Assembly (NCBI GenBank): GCA_011364925.1
Contig: RDOA01000036.1
Span: forward strand, 1-37,789
Source: Promethearchaeota archaeon
Lineage (GTDB): Archaea > Asgardarchaeota > Lokiarchaeia > Sigyniarchaeales > SOKP01
Direction of reading: 5' to 3'
Length of the DNA: 37,789 nucleotides
Shown: one piece after another, positions 1-8,828 of the stretch
Layout of the letters: every line of letters begins with the position of its first letter
Position numbering within the stretch: position 1 is the stretch's first letter
The notes under the pieces: generated by a model
What the model was told of the DNA's origin: nothing
The model's input: the letters and a program-made list of their open reading frames with translations, nothing else
Database searches by the model: none
Made by a program: the position numbers and the translations under genes

Positions 1-363
1 TCTCATAGGGCATTTTTCGACGCATGAGCCACAATTAATGCATGCATCTTCTTTCACATACCGGGCATGAGATAAAACCTTCACTGAGAAGTTACCAGCA
101 ATTCCCTCAACCTTTTGAACCTCTGATAATGTATGGAGTGTAATATTTGGATGTCGAGAACATTCTGCAAGTTTAGGTGCTAAAATACATATAGAACAAT
201 CGTTTGTCGGGAATGTTTTATCGAGCTGAGCCATTCTTCCACCGATACACGCATTTTTCTCAATCAATTCAACTTTTATTCCTCTTTCGGCTAAATCAAG
301 TGACGCTTGGATACCTGCTATACCTGCTCCAATAACCATAACACTTTTAAAATTTTCAACCAA
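1..363 (-). CDS. hdrA: HdrA-like heterodisulfide reductase subunit A, N-terminal part (cut by window edge)
   Basis: The minus strand is open from a TTG at 363 to the window edge, giving 121 codons. Visible in order: a Rossmann FAD-binding loop GAGIAG at residues 12-17, an E-x-x-x-C-I-G-G-R region near 35-43, the HdrA-type cysteine cluster CSICILAPKLAEC at 56-68, and the start of an inserted ferredoxin domain, CINCGSCVEKC at 108-118. This order is typical of HdrA, the flavin subunit that bifurcates electrons between ferredoxin and disulfide or other acceptors. The TTG is chosen because a GGTGA Shine-Dalgarno lies six bases upstream; a later ATG at 339 would start right at the FAD strand. It is divergent from the FrhB-like gene, which suggests a shared electron-transfer role. 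The C-terminal part lies outside the window. Confidence 0.9.
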   Translation of the reverse strand, partial: MVENFKSVMVIGAGIAGIQASLDLAERGIKVELIEKNACIGGRMAQLDKTFPTNDCSICILAPKLAECSRHPNITLHTLSEVQKVEGIAGNFSVKVLSHARYVKEDACINCGSCVEKCPMR

Positions 364-858
364 ATGATTTCACCAAATGTATTTAGAAAATGCCAATGGT
401 TTAGACTGTTGAAATTTTCATTTTAATTCTAACTAATTTACATGTTCCATTAATAATTTAATTAATCGATTTAATTAGAATTTTAATACTATTTATGATA
501 AGTTTCTTTAAAAGTATTTCTCTTTATGACGAAATATATAACTTTAATAAATGAAAAAAGAAAAAATCTTTATTTTTTGATCAAGATTTCGATAAAAATC
601 GTTTAAAAAAGAATAAATTTTTATATGTTTTTTGGTAATTTAATAATTAGGCTTCACTTCCCTTGAAACAATAATGACATTTTCGTTAATTTTATATTAC
701 TAATTTATTGGTAACCGCAGATGAGACTTAGAATAATGGAAGGTGGAGTATACCACGATAAATTTTTAAGTTGATCAACAATTATAGGTTAATTAATATT
801 AATTATTTATTGCCGCGTGGATGAAAAAAATACAAGAGAGATGTGAGTGTTAAAAACT
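364..858. other. Intergenic region between divergent hdrA and FrhB-like gene
   Basis: About 480 bases without a convincing gene. The sequence is very AT-rich and must hold the promoters of both divergent genes. A 17-codon ATG frame starting at 721 is too short to support. No tRNA, CRISPR or strong hairpin was seen. Confidence 0.6.
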
Positions 859-1968
859 ATGACTGAAAACGAAGTTAAACCTAAATCATTTTTAGATCTT
901 ATAAAAGAAGTACACGAAAAAGGTATTTGTGGAGAATGTGGAGGATGCGTGAGTTTTTGTTCAGCTGCTGATATAGGTGCTATTGATATCTCTTCGAGTG
1001 GTTTACCTTATTATTCAAATGAAGATAATTGTCTTCATTGCGGGATATGCTACTTAATATGTCCCGAAATTCATGAGTTAGACGCAGAATTAAATGCAAA
1101 ATATAATTTCAAACCCCCTATAGGGAATTGGTCAAAAATAGCCACAGCACACGCAATCGATCCTCAAATTCAAAAATTAGCTACAGATGGGGGAGTAGTA
1201 ACTGCAATATTAATTGCCATGCTCGAAAACAACTTAATTGATGCGGCAATTGTATCGAAAAAAATAGGACCGTTTCAAAGAACTCCATTTTTTGCCAAAA
1301 GCAAACAGGATATATTAGATGCAATCGGTACTAATTATAATGTTGAAGGTCCTGTATCGGAGTTAGGGAAATATAATACTTTCGTGCCGACCATTACAGA
1401 ATTAAAAAATGTGGTTAGTTCTGACAAATTCAAAATCGCCGTGGTCGGTGTTCCTTGTCAAATTCATTCTATTCGAAAAATGCAAGAATTAAAAATAATT
1501 CCTGCTCATGTAGTTGAATACACTTTGGGACTGTTTTGTTACGAGAATTTTAAATTTGATGAGGCTGCGCGGGCGAGAATTGAGGAAAGGTTTAATTTCT
1601 CCTTTAATGATATTATTAAGATGAATATAAAGGAGAATGTAATTATAAATCTTAAAGATCGAGAAGATCCTTTGATCATAGAATTCTCTGAATTGCAGGA
1701 TATTATGAGAAATGCTTGTAGAGTATGTGAAAACTTTACAAATTATTATGCTGATATTTCTTTTGGCGGTATAGCTTCAAAACAAGGATTTACAACATCT
1801 CTTATAAGAACACCTGCAGGAGAAAAGATTTATAATCTTGCTTTAAATAAAGGGTATATTTCTGAGCCAGGGGATTCTAATACATCTGTTGAAAAATCAA
1901 AAATGATGGCTCAAATTATTAGCTTTAGCAAAAGGAAAGCAAAAAGAGCAGAAGAATTTCAATCTTAA
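859..1968 (+). CDS. FrhB/FdhB-family coenzyme F420 dehydrogenase beta subunit
   Basis: A protein of about 370 residues with two N-terminal 4Fe-4S motifs (CGECGGCVSFC near residue 25-35 and CLHCGICYLIC near 60-70) followed by the FrhB core: a DGGVVTAIL stretch, the VGVPCQIHSIRK segment, and a YTLGLFCYENF segment. In this family the core binds FAD and exchanges electrons with F420 or a related deazaflavin/nicotinamide carrier. A further C-x-x-C pair (ACRVCENF) lies near residue 290. Next to hdrA it probably feeds electrons to, or takes them from, an Hdr-type complex; that pairing is inference. I chose ATG 859 with a GTGAG Shine-Dalgarno 11 bases upstream; GTG 847 in the same frame is a real alternative. 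The substrate carrier (F420 or other) cannot be told from sequence. Confidence 0.86.
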   Translation: MTENEVKPKSFLDLIKEVHEKGICGECGGCVSFCSAADIGAIDISSSGLPYYSNEDNCLHCGICYLICPEIHELDAELNAKYNFKPPIGNWSKIATAHAIDPQIQKLATDGGVVTAILIAMLENNLIDAAIVSKKIGPFQRTPFFAKSKQDILDAIGTNYNVEGPVSELGKYNTFVPTITELKNVVSSDKFKIAVVGVPCQIHSIRKMQELKIIPAHVVEYTLGLFCYENFKFDEAARARIEERFNFSFNDIIKMNIKENVIINLKDREDPLIIEFSELQDIMRNACRVCENFTNYYADISFGGIASKQGFTTSLIRTPAGEKIYNLALNKGYISEPGDSNTSVEKSKMMAQIISFSKRKAKRAEEFQS

Positions 1969-2316
1969 AATTATGGTTCGTATTTCCTATTAAATTCATA
2001 TTTTTATTTGGGAAGATGCTCAAAATTTTTTCTAATATTCCCATGAACATACGGTAGACAGAAGATAAAAAGATATATAAAGTCCTAATTTTATTACTTA
2101 ATTGCCATTTAGGAACAAGTTTGTAAGGTTTTAGGTTTCATTTAAGACGATAGAGAGAACGATTAGCTTTTAAAATTGAGATATAATCAATATTATCTGT
2201 ATATTAATTCCAAATAAAAACCAATTTAAGTTAATAATCAAATAAGAATCAATTGCAATTACATTCCAACGATAGCTTTACATGGAATAAAAAGATTAAA
2301 GAACGAGCGTCTCATT
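1969..2316. other. Intergenic region upstream of the small GTPase
   Basis: About 350 bases without a credible ORF. It holds one clear archaeal TATA-like stretch (2068-2081) roughly 235 bases before the GTPase start, which leaves a long unexplained leader or an unannotated RNA. No stable hairpin could be assigned by eye. Confidence 0.5.
2068..2081 (+). promoter_or_regulatory. TATA-box-like element
   Basis: AAAGATATATAAAG matches an archaeal BRE/TATA arrangement. Initiation about 25 bases downstream would give a leader of roughly 220 bases before the GTPase ATG, so it may instead drive a small RNA. Assigned by eye only. Confidence 0.35.
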
Positions 2317-2997
2317 ATGAAAATTACAGTTTCGGGCCCAACTCAGAGTGGGAAGTCAAGTTTCATTAAGTATTTTGACGAAAAAGCTCTGAATGTAGAA
2401 GCTAAAGCCAGAGATAATAAGTTTTACACAGTTGGAATGGATTTAGGTAGTGTAAAATTAAATGGATTTGATGTCTTCCTATTTGGAACTCCTGGTTTGT
2501 TAAGGTTTAATGTAATGAGAGATGTAGTAGTTCGTGGGGCAGATGGTCTTATTTTCATATTCGATGCAGCTCATCCGGAAAAAGATGAGGATGCAATCAT
2601 TATCCTGAACGCTCTTAGAAAGGCGATAGGACTTGATACTCCTATTGTGTACTTAGCCAATAAACAAGATATAGCTGGAGCACGCCATACTGAAGTTGTC
2701 AGGACTCAAAACTACTTACGCGATGATGCCGTGGTTTTCCCAACCAGTACTAAAACTGGGGAGAACTTAGATGAAGCGTTAAAATATCTTGTGAATCAAA
2801 TTTACGACCACTATTCTTCCCTTATTAAAGTGCTCCGTGCATACGAAACTGACATAGATGGGTTACAAGAAAAACTCAATAAGAATCCTGTTGAAATGAG
2901 AGATTTATTGAATAACCTTGAAATAAAACGATTTATTGAAGTTGACAGGATAAACAAAACATATAAAGTAAAACATGGCTTAAAACTCCTAATATGA
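2317..2997 (+). CDS. Small GTPase of the MglA/COG2229-like group with C-terminal extension
   Basis: 226 residues. The P-loop GPTQSGKSS is at 7-15, a candidate switch-I threonine is T38, the G3 motif is FGTPG at 56-60, G4 is NKQD at 115-118, and G5-like TSTKTG is at 143-148. FGTPG in place of D-x-x-G is normal for the COG2229/SRP-receptor-beta-like branch. The residue after it, where most members have Gln (GTPGQ), is Leu61, which resembles the hydrolysis-impairing Ras Q61L state. Residues about 165-226 form an extra C-terminal segment with predicted helices. No lipidation CAAX-type tail or membrane helix is visible. Asgard genomes encode many such GTPases, often with roadblock/longin partners; none is adjacent here. 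The start ATG has no strong Shine-Dalgarno. Cellular role unknown. Confidence 0.85.
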   Translation: MKITVSGPTQSGKSSFIKYFDEKALNVEAKARDNKFYTVGMDLGSVKLNGFDVFLFGTPGLLRFNVMRDVVVRGADGLIFIFDAAHPEKDEDAIIILNALRKAIGLDTPIVYLANKQDIAGARHTEVVRTQNYLRDDAVVFPTSTKTGENLDEALKYLVNQIYDHYSSLIKVLRAYETDIDGLQEKLNKNPVEMRDLLNNLEIKRFIEVDRINKTYKVKHGLKLLI

Positions 2998-3111
2998 ATT
3001 AATTATAATTAGCAAATCCTCCTCTTATTCTATAAAATACAAATCCTACTTGTTTTTATAATTAGAATTAGATGGATCATTAAAAAAATGCAATTTACCT
3101 TTTAGATTAAA

Positions 3112-3399
3112 ATGATATTAAAACTAAAAATAAAGTCAAATAGTAAAACAAATAAAACACAGCTCTATGTTTGGATCGAAAAAAACAAAGAATTTGAAGA
3201 TGATGCACAACAACTCATTCAATTTTTTAAGGATCAAATTCAAGTGAAAATTAAACTGGGACTACACACTTACTACAAGATTACCTCGGACAATCCTGCG
3301 ATAATGTTATCCCTCCTTACTGCAGTGCAAGAATTAATTCCAGATATTTATTTCAGCACAAATCAAAATCTTGACTTAGAAGAGGTTCCACAAATTTAA
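3112..3399 (+). CDS. Small hypothetical protein
   Basis: 95 residues, lysine- and glutamine-rich, no cysteine, no membrane segment. The likely secondary structure is two beta strands, a helix (about 28-44), two strands (48-65) and a helix (about 65-80). That pattern loosely resembles Pcc1/KEOPS-type or ACT-like small domains, but no diagnostic motif is visible, so function is left open. It lies between the GTPase gene and a tRNA gene on the opposite strand. The coding assignment rests on length and on its own start and stop in a region of otherwise closed frames. Confidence 0.55.
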   Translation: MILKLKIKSNSKTNKTQLYVWIEKNKEFEDDAQQLIQFFKDQIQVKIKLGLHTYYKITSDNPAIMLSLLTAVQELIPDIYFSTNQNLDLEEVPQI

Positions 3400-3480
3400 A
3401 CCTTTTAATTTAAGGAACTACTAATAGGTTTTTTTATTTTGTTAAGACTAACTTAATTTTATAAAGCATAATCATAAATA

Positions 3481-3554
3481 TGGGAGAGGGGGGATTCGAA
3501 CCCCCGACCACCTGGTCCCAAACCAGGAATCATACCAAGCTAGACCACCCTCCC
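3481..3554 (-). tRNA. tRNA-Pro (anticodon TGG)
   Basis: On the minus strand the 74-base sequence folds as a standard cloverleaf: acceptor GGGAGGG pairs with CTCTCCC with one G-U, the anticodon stem CCTGG/CCAGG holds loop TTTGGGA, and the T arm is GGGGG-TTCGAAT-CCCCC. Anticodon TGG reads proline. The discriminator is A. CCA is not encoded. No intron is seen. Confidence 0.96.
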
Positions 3555-3755
3555 TTTAAAATTGAGCAGATGTTTGATAGCCTATGTGATAATAAGGTAA
3601 TAAAAAATCATAAAAAGACAACAATAAGGATACAAATCTTTTTTCGATTTTTAATTTTTTTATTTCTTTATCCCGTTTAGTAGTAGATTTTGTTAAATCT
3701 AATAAATTAGGCATTATTTAACATCTTTAGATAAGCCCTCAAATTTCGCTTTAAA

Positions 3756-4325
3756 ATGACGAAGACAATTTATTTGCAGAAAATTGGAGAGATCGATTCT
3801 GGTATAGTAATAATTCTTAAAAAGAATTTGAAATGGTTCTTTAAAAACTATAACACTAAAATTGTCATCCTTCCAGATCAATTACCTCTATTAGATTCAG
3901 AGTATGATCCAAGAAGGAGACAGTATGATGCGCTAAAAATTAAAAATCGGTTAACTTCTCAAGCTATAAAAAATAAATTTTGGCGCATTTTAGGAGTACT
4001 GGATGTTGATATCTTCTCAAAATATTTGAACTTTATATTTGGGATCGCCGATCTGAAGAAAACTAAGTCTTTGGGAAGTGCCTTAATCTCGGTTACTCGT
4101 TTAAGAGAAACTTTTTATAGAAAGCCTGAAAATACGGCTCAATTCGAACAGAGAATACTCAAAGAAGCTATTCACGAGCTTGGTCACACATTTGGTTTAG
4201 AACATTGCGAGAACTTTTGTGTAATGCAATTTTCTAATTCTTTAGAAGATGCTGATAATAAACCGCACAATTTATGCGAAACATGTCTGAAAAAGTTAGA
4301 AAATTACTTGAATTATGAGTTCTAA
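3756..4325 (+). CDS. amzA: Archaemetzincin (zinc metallopeptidase)
   Basis: 189 residues. The archaemetzincin zinc signature is intact: HELGHTFGLEHC at 140-151 (three His ligands, catalytic Glu141), C155 and the Met-turn M157, and a second zinc knuckle C174-x-x-C177. Family members are about 180-200 residues, so the gene looks complete. It is a soluble protein without signal peptide, so it acts inside the cell; physiological substrates of archaeal archaemetzincins are not known. The 3' end overlaps the convergent ADP-ribosylglycohydrolase gene by four bases. Confidence 0.92.
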   Translation: MTKTIYLQKIGEIDSGIVIILKKNLKWFFKNYNTKIVILPDQLPLLDSEYDPRRRQYDALKIKNRLTSQAIKNKFWRILGVLDVDIFSKYLNFIFGIADLKKTKSLGSALISVTRLRETFYRKPENTAQFEQRILKEAIHELGHTFGLEHCENFCVMQFSNSLEDADNKPHNLCETCLKKLENYLNYEF

Positions 4326-5332
4326 CCTAAACTGTTTTTTTCAATGAATTTAAGATATAACCGTTCACTAATACTCAAGATCTCTTTATTATGTCTTACG
4401 AGATCTCTTAAATCATCGGGAATGTTTCCTAATCCAAAATAAGCTCCAGCTAAACTCCCCCCGATAGCGCCAACCGTATCGCTATCACCACCTGCAGTTG
4501 CTAGTTGAACGATGCAATCTTCAAACGAGTTAAGGTTTTTTAAAAAGATAAATATGGCACAAGCAACGGTACTCAATGTATATGGATGAACAAACGCTTT
4601 TCCTAAATATTCTTCTAAAAAGTAGGGAGCTTTTACACCTACTTGAGAAAACTTAATTAATCCCGCTTCAATCGAAATTTCGAGGCTCTCTTTAACTCGA
4701 TTTAAAATCTCGATAAATTCTTCCCATATTTTTTCCTGCGAGTGTGAAATTGACGCAATTATTGTGGCAAAGAACTCTTCAATTGAGAAACCAGTATCTA
4801 TGGATTTATCTAATAAGAAAGCTATAGCTCTCGCTATCACAATAGCACCCGCTGCTGCTGCTGGGTGAGAATGAGTAATTATACTTGACTTTAAAGCAAC
4901 ATTTATCAGTTTTTTTATTTCTTTACAAAAAAATAGTCCAATAGGAGAGACTCTCATGGCTGTACCATTACCACCTGAGTTTGATGCTGCTTTTTGCCAC
5001 GGAATTCCATACTTTAACTTTTGAATAGAGGAAATACACCCAAAACCAGGACCAATAGGTGGATCATCGAGCCATTTAACATACTCCCTGATAAAATAAT
5101 TTTCATTAAATCCAGAGCCTTGAATGAGAGCTTCCGCAGTGTGCAGTGTTAATTGAGTGTCATCAGTGTAAGTTCTGAATAATTTTCGTTTGTTTTTGAC
5201 AAATTCTTTAAAATCATCAAATTGTGAATAAATTATTTCCCTAATTACGCCCTCAAACGGATGACCTAAGGTATCTCCAATGCTTACTCCTAAGAGAGTA
5301 CCAGAAAACTTATCTAAATAATCAATTTTCAT
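4322..5332 (-). CDS. ADP-ribosylglycohydrolase (DraG/ARH family)
   Basis: 336 residues. Motifs of the ARH fold with its two metal ions are present: GVSIGDTLGHPFEG at 15-28, YTDDTQ at 55-60 (metal ligands T-D-D), GGNGTAMR near 120, HSHPAAAAGA near 155, and GGDSDTVGAIGG at 281-292, the C-terminal metal-binding signature. These enzymes remove ADP-ribose from proteins, nucleic acid ends or small molecules such as O-acetyl-ADP-ribose; which one applies cannot be read here. No ADP-ribosyltransferase lies beside it. The TAG stop sits inside the end of the convergent archaemetzincin gene. Confidence 0.92.
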   Translation of the reverse strand: MKIDYLDKFSGTLLGVSIGDTLGHPFEGVIREIIYSQFDDFKEFVKNKRKLFRTYTDDTQLTLHTAEALIQGSGFNENYFIREYVKWLDDPPIGPGFGCISSIQKLKYGIPWQKAASNSGGNGTAMRVSPIGLFFCKEIKKLINVALKSSIITHSHPAAAAGAIVIARAIAFLLDKSIDTGFSIEEFFATIIASISHSQEKIWEEFIEILNRVKESLEISIEAGLIKFSQVGVKAPYFLEEYLGKAFVHPYTLSTVACAIFIFLKNLNSFEDCIVQLATAGGDSDTVGAIGGSLAGAYFGLGNIPDDLRDLVRHNKEILSISERLYLKFIEKNSLG

Positions 5333-5510
5333 ATTTTTACAGAAATTTCTACCAAAATCATAATTAGCTTTGTATTTAATCTTTGTTAATAAACAAGAAT
5401 CTTAGTGCTCAAAAGGGAATGAATTTAGTTATGATTCCTTTAGCAATAATGCTTATAAGTGTATTATTCTACAATATACTTTAATCAGATTTTATTGTTT
5501 ACAGTTACAC

Positions 5511-5520
5511 TATAAATAAT
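5511..5520 (+). promoter_or_regulatory. TATA box of dapA
   Basis: TATAAATAAT lies 29-38 bases before the dapA ATG, so a start about 25 bases downstream would give a very short leader that still includes the GAGAG Shine-Dalgarno. By-eye assignment. Confidence 0.5.
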
Positions 5521-5548
5521 ATATTACAAATCTAAAAGTTGAGAGTTG

Positions 5549-6448
5549 ATGAAAAAACTAGATAAATTACAAAATGTTATTACAGCGATGATTACACCAT
5601 TTGATGAGAATTTGGTAATAGATGAGCAAAAATATAGAGAATTTATAAGATTTCAGATAGACAATGGCTGTCAACCGCTAACTATGGGTACTACGGGTGA
5701 ATCTGCGACGTTATCTCATGCAGAACACCACGACGCGATGAATATCGCTATTGATGAGGGGAAGAAGAGTGGAAAAGATCCCTTCATTTTAGCTGGTGCT
5801 GGAAGCAATTCGACAAAAGAATCTATTTCACTTTGTCAATACGCCGAAGAAGCTGGAGCAGATGGATGCTTAGTAGTCGTTCCGTATTATAACAAACCGA
5901 TGCAACATTCATTAATCGATCATTTTTCAGCTGTAGCAGATTCAGTTTCTCTTCCGATTATTATTTACAATGTTCCCAGTAGAACGGGGCGTAATATGGA
6001 ACCTGAAACCCTATCGAAATTAGCGTACAAAAAAGATAACATTGTTGGGGTTAAATGTGCGAGTGGAGACATTGATCAGATTACCAGAATTATTAAAACT
6101 ACTCCTGACGATTTTATAATTCTTAGTGGAGATGATGGTTTGACCTATCATATTATGGCTCTTGGTGGTAAAGGAGTTATAAGTGTAGCTTCTAACATTA
6201 TACCGGCTAAACTAGTAGAATTCACAAGCACTATGCTTAATGGAAATTGGGAAAAAGCTAGGAAAATGCAATTTGAATTATACGATCTCTTCAAAGTATT
6301 ATTCATTGAAACAAATCCTTCACCCGTGAAGTTTTGTGCTGAAGTAATGGGTCTCATGAATAAAAGGATGAGATTACCCTTAACTCCACCTCTAGAGGAA
6401 AACCAAGAAAAAATTAGGAAAGTGTTAAAAACTCTTAACTTAATCTAG
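5549..6448 (+). CDS. dapA: 4-hydroxy-tetrahydrodipicolinate synthase
   Basis: 299 residues from ATG 5549, which follows a TGAGAG Shine-Dalgarno; an overlapping TTG at 5546 is less likely. It condenses pyruvate with aspartate semialdehyde in the diaminopimelate/lysine route. The DapA TIM-barrel motifs are visible: GTTGESATLS (48-57, substrate-binding Thr-Thr), VPYYNKP (111-117, catalytic Tyr), YNVPSRTGRN (140-149, Arg for the semialdehyde carboxylate), VGVKCASGD (166-174, Schiff-base Lys169) and GDDGLT. The carboxylate-binding Arg in the SRTG context favours true DapA over related aldolases such as sialate lyase or 2-keto-3-deoxygluconate aldolase, and the adjacent dapB supports it. dapB follows 26 bases downstream, likely on one transcript. 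Confidence 0.95.
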   Translation: MKKLDKLQNVITAMITPFDENLVIDEQKYREFIRFQIDNGCQPLTMGTTGESATLSHAEHHDAMNIAIDEGKKSGKDPFILAGAGSNSTKESISLCQYAEEAGADGCLVVVPYYNKPMQHSLIDHFSAVADSVSLPIIIYNVPSRTGRNMEPETLSKLAYKKDNIVGVKCASGDIDQITRIIKTTPDDFIILSGDDGLTYHIMALGGKGVISVASNIIPAKLVEFTSTMLNGNWEKARKMQFELYDLFKVLFIETNPSPVKFCAEVMGLMNKRMRLPLTPPLEENQEKIRKVLKTLNLI

Positions 6449-6474
6449 CTTCTTATCATAATCGAGGGATTTAG

Positions 6475-7296
6475 ATGATAAAATTACTAATCCTAGGTCC
6501 AACAGGAACAACAGGAAGAATTATTTCCTCATTGGCTATAGAAGACGACGAAATAGAGGTCGTAGCTGCGTGTGATGTAACACAAATAGGTGAAGAATTA
6601 GGAGCCGTCTTAGCTGTTAACGATCCTAATAACATTCAAATCAACGATGTGAAAAATCTTCAAGAAATCATTAACAAAACTAAACCAGAAGTGGCTGTAG
6701 ATTTTACAACAGCAAAAGCAACTGAGAAAAATAGTATAATCTGTGTGGAAAATGGAATACGGTGCGTAATTGGGACAACTGCTTTGTCAAAAGAATTTTT
6801 AAATCAATTGAAAGACCTTGTAAAAAAGTATAACGCTCCAGCAATTATCTCTCCAAATATGGCTGCAGGCGTGAATGTCTTATTTAAAGTTTCCGAAATT
6901 CTAGCAAATTACTTAAACGAGTGGGATATTGAGATAATAGAGGCACACCATCATAGAAAAGTTGATGCTCCTAGTGGCACCGCTTTAAAAATTGGAGAAG
7001 TTATAAGTAATTCTATAGGATCTAACTTAAATGAAATCGCTAAATATGGAAGAGAAAAAGGTCCGAATAAACGATTAGTTGGAGCTAAAAATGAAATAGG
7101 TATCCATTCGATCAGAGGTGGTGATATTGTTGGTGATCATACTGTATTATTCGCTGGGCCAGGAGAACGAATAGAATTAAAACATCAGGCTCATAGCAGG
7201 ATGTGCTTCGCAGTAGGAGCTATTAAAGCAATTAAATTTATTGTCAAAGCGAAGGAAATAAAAATTTACACTACTAATGAAGTGCTAGGTCTGTAA
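6475..7296 (+). CDS. dapB: 4-hydroxy-tetrahydrodipicolinate reductase
   Basis: 273 residues. It has an N-terminal NAD(P)-binding loop GPTGTTGR (8-15), VDFTTAKAT at 75-83, the segment EAHHHRKVDAPSGTA (156-170) that is the DapB active-site signature with catalytic His and Lys, and RGGDIVGDHTV near 215-225. It reduces the DapA product to tetrahydrodipicolinate. The cofactor loop is GxxGxxG-like rather than the GAGGRMG of E. coli, normal for the archaeal/clostridial type. It forms an operon with dapA and converges on lysA across a 191-base gap. Confidence 0.95.
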   Translation: MIKLLILGPTGTTGRIISSLAIEDDEIEVVAACDVTQIGEELGAVLAVNDPNNIQINDVKNLQEIINKTKPEVAVDFTTAKATEKNSIICVENGIRCVIGTTALSKEFLNQLKDLVKKYNAPAIISPNMAAGVNVLFKVSEILANYLNEWDIEIIEAHHHRKVDAPSGTALKIGEVISNSIGSNLNEIAKYGREKGPNKRLVGAKNEIGIHSIRGGDIVGDHTVLFAGPGERIELKHQAHSRMCFAVGAIKAIKFIVKAKEIKIYTTNEVLGL

Positions 7297-7348
7297 AATA
7301 AAGAGAGATAAAATTATAAATTAATCAGAGCAGATCAGTATTATCATC

Positions 7349-7367
7349 AATCTAAGTTGTTTAGATT
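7349..7367. terminator. Hairpin between convergent dapB and lysA
   Basis: AATCTAA (7349-7355) and TTAGATT (7361-7367) form a perfect seven-pair stem around a five-base loop, midway between the two convergent operons. A T-run for the plus transcript follows at 7470-7480. Archaeal termination relies mainly on U-tracts, so the hairpin role is uncertain. Confidence 0.3.
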
Positions 7368-7487
7368 TCATTACACCAACTCTTCATCGAAACTACGTAA
7401 AGGGTATCCAATCCTTACGCAGCTCATATTTATAATTCTATCTCGTAATAAATAATATTATTTATGTTTAAATTTTTTTTACTTTTG

Positions 7488-8801
7488 CTACTTTAAATGT
7501 TCTGGAACTTTTTGAGCGTTTATTAGATCTTCTAATGTTTCTGCGTGCCTAATTTCATAAATTGAATTTTCATTAATTAGAATTTCAGCAGGTCTAGGTC
7601 TTGAATTGTATGGACTACTCATTACATATCCGTACGCTCCCGTGTCAAGAATGGCAAGATTATCTTTTTCTTTCAATTCTTTTAATTTTCGTTCTTTTCC
7701 AAGAACATCTCCAGATTCACATATAGGGCCCACAATATCATATTCAAATTCATTTCCTTTTTCTTTTAAATCGCAAGGGATTATATGATGATAACTGTTG
7801 TATAAAACGGGGCGAATTAGAGTATTGAATCCTGCATCGATTCCTGCAAAAAGCTTAAATCCATTGTTCTTTATTGTATTTATCTGTGTTAATAAAATTG
7901 TTGATTCTGCTACCAAAAATCGTCCAGGTTCAATCTTAATAGTAATATTACTTCGACCTCCCTTACTCAATAATTCGACAAAAGGTTCAACTACATATTT
8001 CTCATAATCGCTTAAATCTAGTGGTTCCTCATCTGGGCGATATGGAATCCCTAAACCACCACCAAAATCAATGAATTCAAACTCAATATCAAGTGTTTCA
8101 ATCAATTTCTTAACAATACTTATGTATTTTTCAACTGGGTTTGCGAAATCGAGCGCGTTGATTATGCCCGACCCAATGTGTTGATGAATACCAAACCTCT
8201 TAAAACCTGATTCTTTTGCTTTTCTGTAAGCTTCTACTGCCTGTTCTTCTAGTATCCCGAATTTAATGTCTTTGCCTGCTGTAACTGTGTGTTTATGGTG
8301 TCCCGCTCCAAATTCTGGATTAATTCTGAACGAGATGGTTTCTTTCTCCTTCCCTAGTCTATCATAAACTAATACCAGCCGTTTCAGTTGGCTAACACTG
8401 TCTAAATTGACCAGTATATTATTTTTAACGGCGAAAGTAAAGTCCTCGTCAGTAAACATATTCCCCGTATAAATTATCTTATCTGAAGATATGCCTGCTT
8501 TCAAACAAATGTAAATTTCTCCCCTTGATGTGCAATCAAAAGATGCTCCCTCTGAATTTAGAATTTTAAGAAGAGAGAGATTCGAATTTGCTTTTACCGC
8601 GTAATGTATATCGTTCTTCATATATACTCGACTTAAAAGCTCTTTCAAACTTCTATATCTTTCGCGAATAATTTGTTCGTTAGTTACATAAATCGGTGTT
8701 CCGTAAGTTTTAATAAGGTTCAGAGTACTCTGACCTGCGAAATATAATACCTTATCTTTATATTCTAATCCTTTTCTTTTTAACCAATCAGCATAATTCA
8801 T
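7488..8801 (-). CDS. lysA: Diaminopimelate decarboxylase
   Basis: 437 residues, the normal LysA length. It is a PLP enzyme that decarboxylates meso-diaminopimelate to lysine. Visible signatures: AVKANSN with PLP lysine K70, HQHIGSG at 206-212, FIDFGGGLGIPY at 243-254 (phosphate-binding glycines), KIEPGRFLV at 289-297, CESGDVLG with the catalytic cysteine C361, and GAYGYVMSSPYNSRPRP at 388-404. The CESGDVL context identifies LysA rather than ornithine/arginine decarboxylase. The ATG is preceded by AAGGT eight bases upstream. It follows dapF after 27 bases on the same strand, so both are probably cotranscribed. Confidence 0.95.
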   Translation of the reverse strand: MNYADWLKRKGLEYKDKVLYFAGQSTLNLIKTYGTPIYVTNEQIIRERYRSLKELLSRVYMKNDIHYAVKANSNLSLLKILNSEGASFDCTSRGEIYICLKAGISSDKIIYTGNMFTDEDFTFAVKNNILVNLDSVSQLKRLVLVYDRLGKEKETISFRINPEFGAGHHKHTVTAGKDIKFGILEEQAVEAYRKAKESGFKRFGIHQHIGSGIINALDFANPVEKYISIVKKLIETLDIEFEFIDFGGGLGIPYRPDEEPLDLSDYEKYVVEPFVELLSKGGRSNITIKIEPGRFLVAESTILLTQINTIKNNGFKLFAGIDAGFNTLIRPVLYNSYHHIIPCDLKEKGNEFEYDIVGPICESGDVLGKERKLKELKEKDNLAILDTGAYGYVMSSPYNSRPRPAEILINENSIYEIRHAETLEDLINAQKVPEHLK

Positions 8802-8828
8802 AGTTAATTACCTTAGTTATTTTAAAAA

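Noticed and set aside
422-485. Inverted AATTCTAA/TTAGAATT segments in the hdrA gap
   Set aside because: Imperfect and AT-only apart from one base; not distinguishable from chance.
721-774. 17-codon ATG frame (MRLRIMEGG...) before the FrhB-like gene
   Set aside because: Too short and no Shine-Dalgarno or homology; probably chance.
3480-3680. 66-codon ORF on the plus strand
   Set aside because: It runs through the tRNA-Pro gene in antisense and has no protein-like character.
7381-7430. GTAAAGG/CCTTAC hairpin between dapB and lysA as a lysine riboswitch
   Set aside because: Only a short bulged stem is visible; it lies downstream of both operons, not in a leader.
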